Shown piece by piece: positions 63,393 to 64,000 of a DNA stretch of 64,000 nucleotides. The stretch is from Aptenodytes patagonicus (taxonomy: Eukaryota > Chordata > Aves > Sphenisciformes > Spheniscidae): NCBI RefSeq assembly GCF_965638725.1, contig NC_134949.1, positions 108,172,586 to 108,236,585 on the forward strand. The letters run 5' to 3'. The position numbers and the translations under genes are program-made. The notes below the pieces were generated by a model, which saw only the letters and a program-made list of their open reading frames with translations, made no database searches and had not been told where the DNA came from. Within the stretch, counting starts at the first letter, position 1; each line of letters opens with the position of its first letter.

Positions 63393-64000
63393 TGTGGTGG
63401 GTTGACCCTGGCTGGACGCCAGGTGCCCACCTAAGCCGCTCTATCGCTCCCCCTCCTCAACAAGATGGGGGGAGAAAAATATGATGAAAGGCTCACAGGT
63501 CGAGATATGGACAGGGAGCTTACTTAACAATTACTGTCATGGGCAAAACAGACTCGACTTGGGGGAATTAGTTTAATTTGTCAATCAAATCAGAGTAGGA
63601 TAGTGAGAAATAAGAATGAATCTAAAAGCACCTTCCCTCCAGTTCTCCCTTCTTCCTGGGCTCAGCTTCGCTCTCGACTTCTCTACCTCCTCCCTCTGAG
63701 TGGAGGATGGGGGTTGTGGTCAGTTCATAACACTTCGTCTCTGCTGCTCATTCCTCCTCACACTCTTCCCCTGCTCCAGCGTGGGGTCCCACCCACGGGA
63801 GACAGTCCGTGAAATTCTCCAATGTGAGTCCTTCCCACGGCTGCAGTTCTTCACGAACTGCTTCAGCGTGTGTCCTTTCCACAGGGTGCAGACCTTCAGG
63901 AATGGACTGCTCCAGCGTGGGTCCCCCACGGGGTCATAAGTCCTGCCAGCAAACCTGCTCCAGCGTGGGCTTCTTTCCACGAGGTCACAGGTCCTGCCAG
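63393..64000 (-). mobile_element. Reverse-oriented avian ERV LTR (fossil), cut by the window edge
   Basis: The plus strand starts tgtggtgggttgaccctggc, the reverse complement of an LTR 3' end like that at 35121. It continues through gccgctctatcgctccccct, ggctcacaggtcgagatatg, ggcaaaacagactcgacttg and cacactcttcccctgctcca, all part of an LTR type common in bird genomes. From 63771 to the edge there are five degenerate repeats of about 43-49 bp, each beginning near ctgctccagcgtggg. The other end of the LTR, and any internal retroviral sequence, lie outside the window. It looks younger (less decayed) than the copy at 33097. Assignment to an ERV-L-like class is tentative. Confidence 0.8.

Overview
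The window is a piece of a bird chromosome. Three things point to this: CR1 LINE copies of the avian type (around 12.9, 28.9-29.3 and 30.3-31.6 kb), avian endogenous-retrovirus LTRs (34.5-35.1 and 63.4-64.0 kb), and compact vertebrate genes whose exons read like bird orthologues. The LTR types suggest a neoavian rather than a galliform bird, but that is an inference from memory of repeat families.

Layout. (1) 1-1.5 kb is 5' flank, then a CpG island at about 1.54-2.65 kb. (2) GPR89B (Golgi pH regulator), plus strand, has 14 coding exons from 2,232 to 19,926 that give an intact 455-aa protein. (3) PDZK1 (NHERF3), minus strand, is convergent with GPR89B and has 8 coding exons from 28,504 down to 21,709. 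They give an intact 521-aa protein with four PDZ domains. (4) 28.5-35.1 kb is a repeat-rich block: CR1 copies in both orientations, a broken ERV-L-like element with a 3' LTR, and next to it an LTR terminus repeated around a tRNA-Cys(GCA)-like fragment. (5) 35.1-46.0 kb is a stretch of about 10.9 kb with no gene I can support. (6) A CD160-like immunoglobulin receptor lies on the plus strand at about 45,984-49,061. (7) 49.1-60.3 kb is another stretch without a recognised gene. (8) A CD200R-like gene on the plus strand (60,327-63,137) keeps its signal-peptide, IgV and IgC2 exons. It has an in-frame stop where the IgV core tryptophan belongs, a cysteine in place of the IgC2 core tryptophan, and no transmembrane exon in view. 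(9) A reverse-oriented LTR runs off the right edge from 63,393.

How the genes relate. GPR89B, PDZK1 and CD160 are also neighbours in human 1q21, so the left half is an old syntenic block: a Golgi ion-homeostasis protein, an epithelial transporter scaffold and an HVEM-binding lymphocyte receptor. The CD200R-like gene lies on the same strand 11 kb beyond CD160, giving a small cluster of inhibitory-type Ig receptors in which at least one member looks decayed. No operon-like or CRISPR-like system is present. The most unusual points are the apparent CD200R-like pseudogene, the tRNA-Cys/LTR chimera, the uncertain membrane anchor of CD160, and a 24-bp perfect palindrome inside a CR1 copy.
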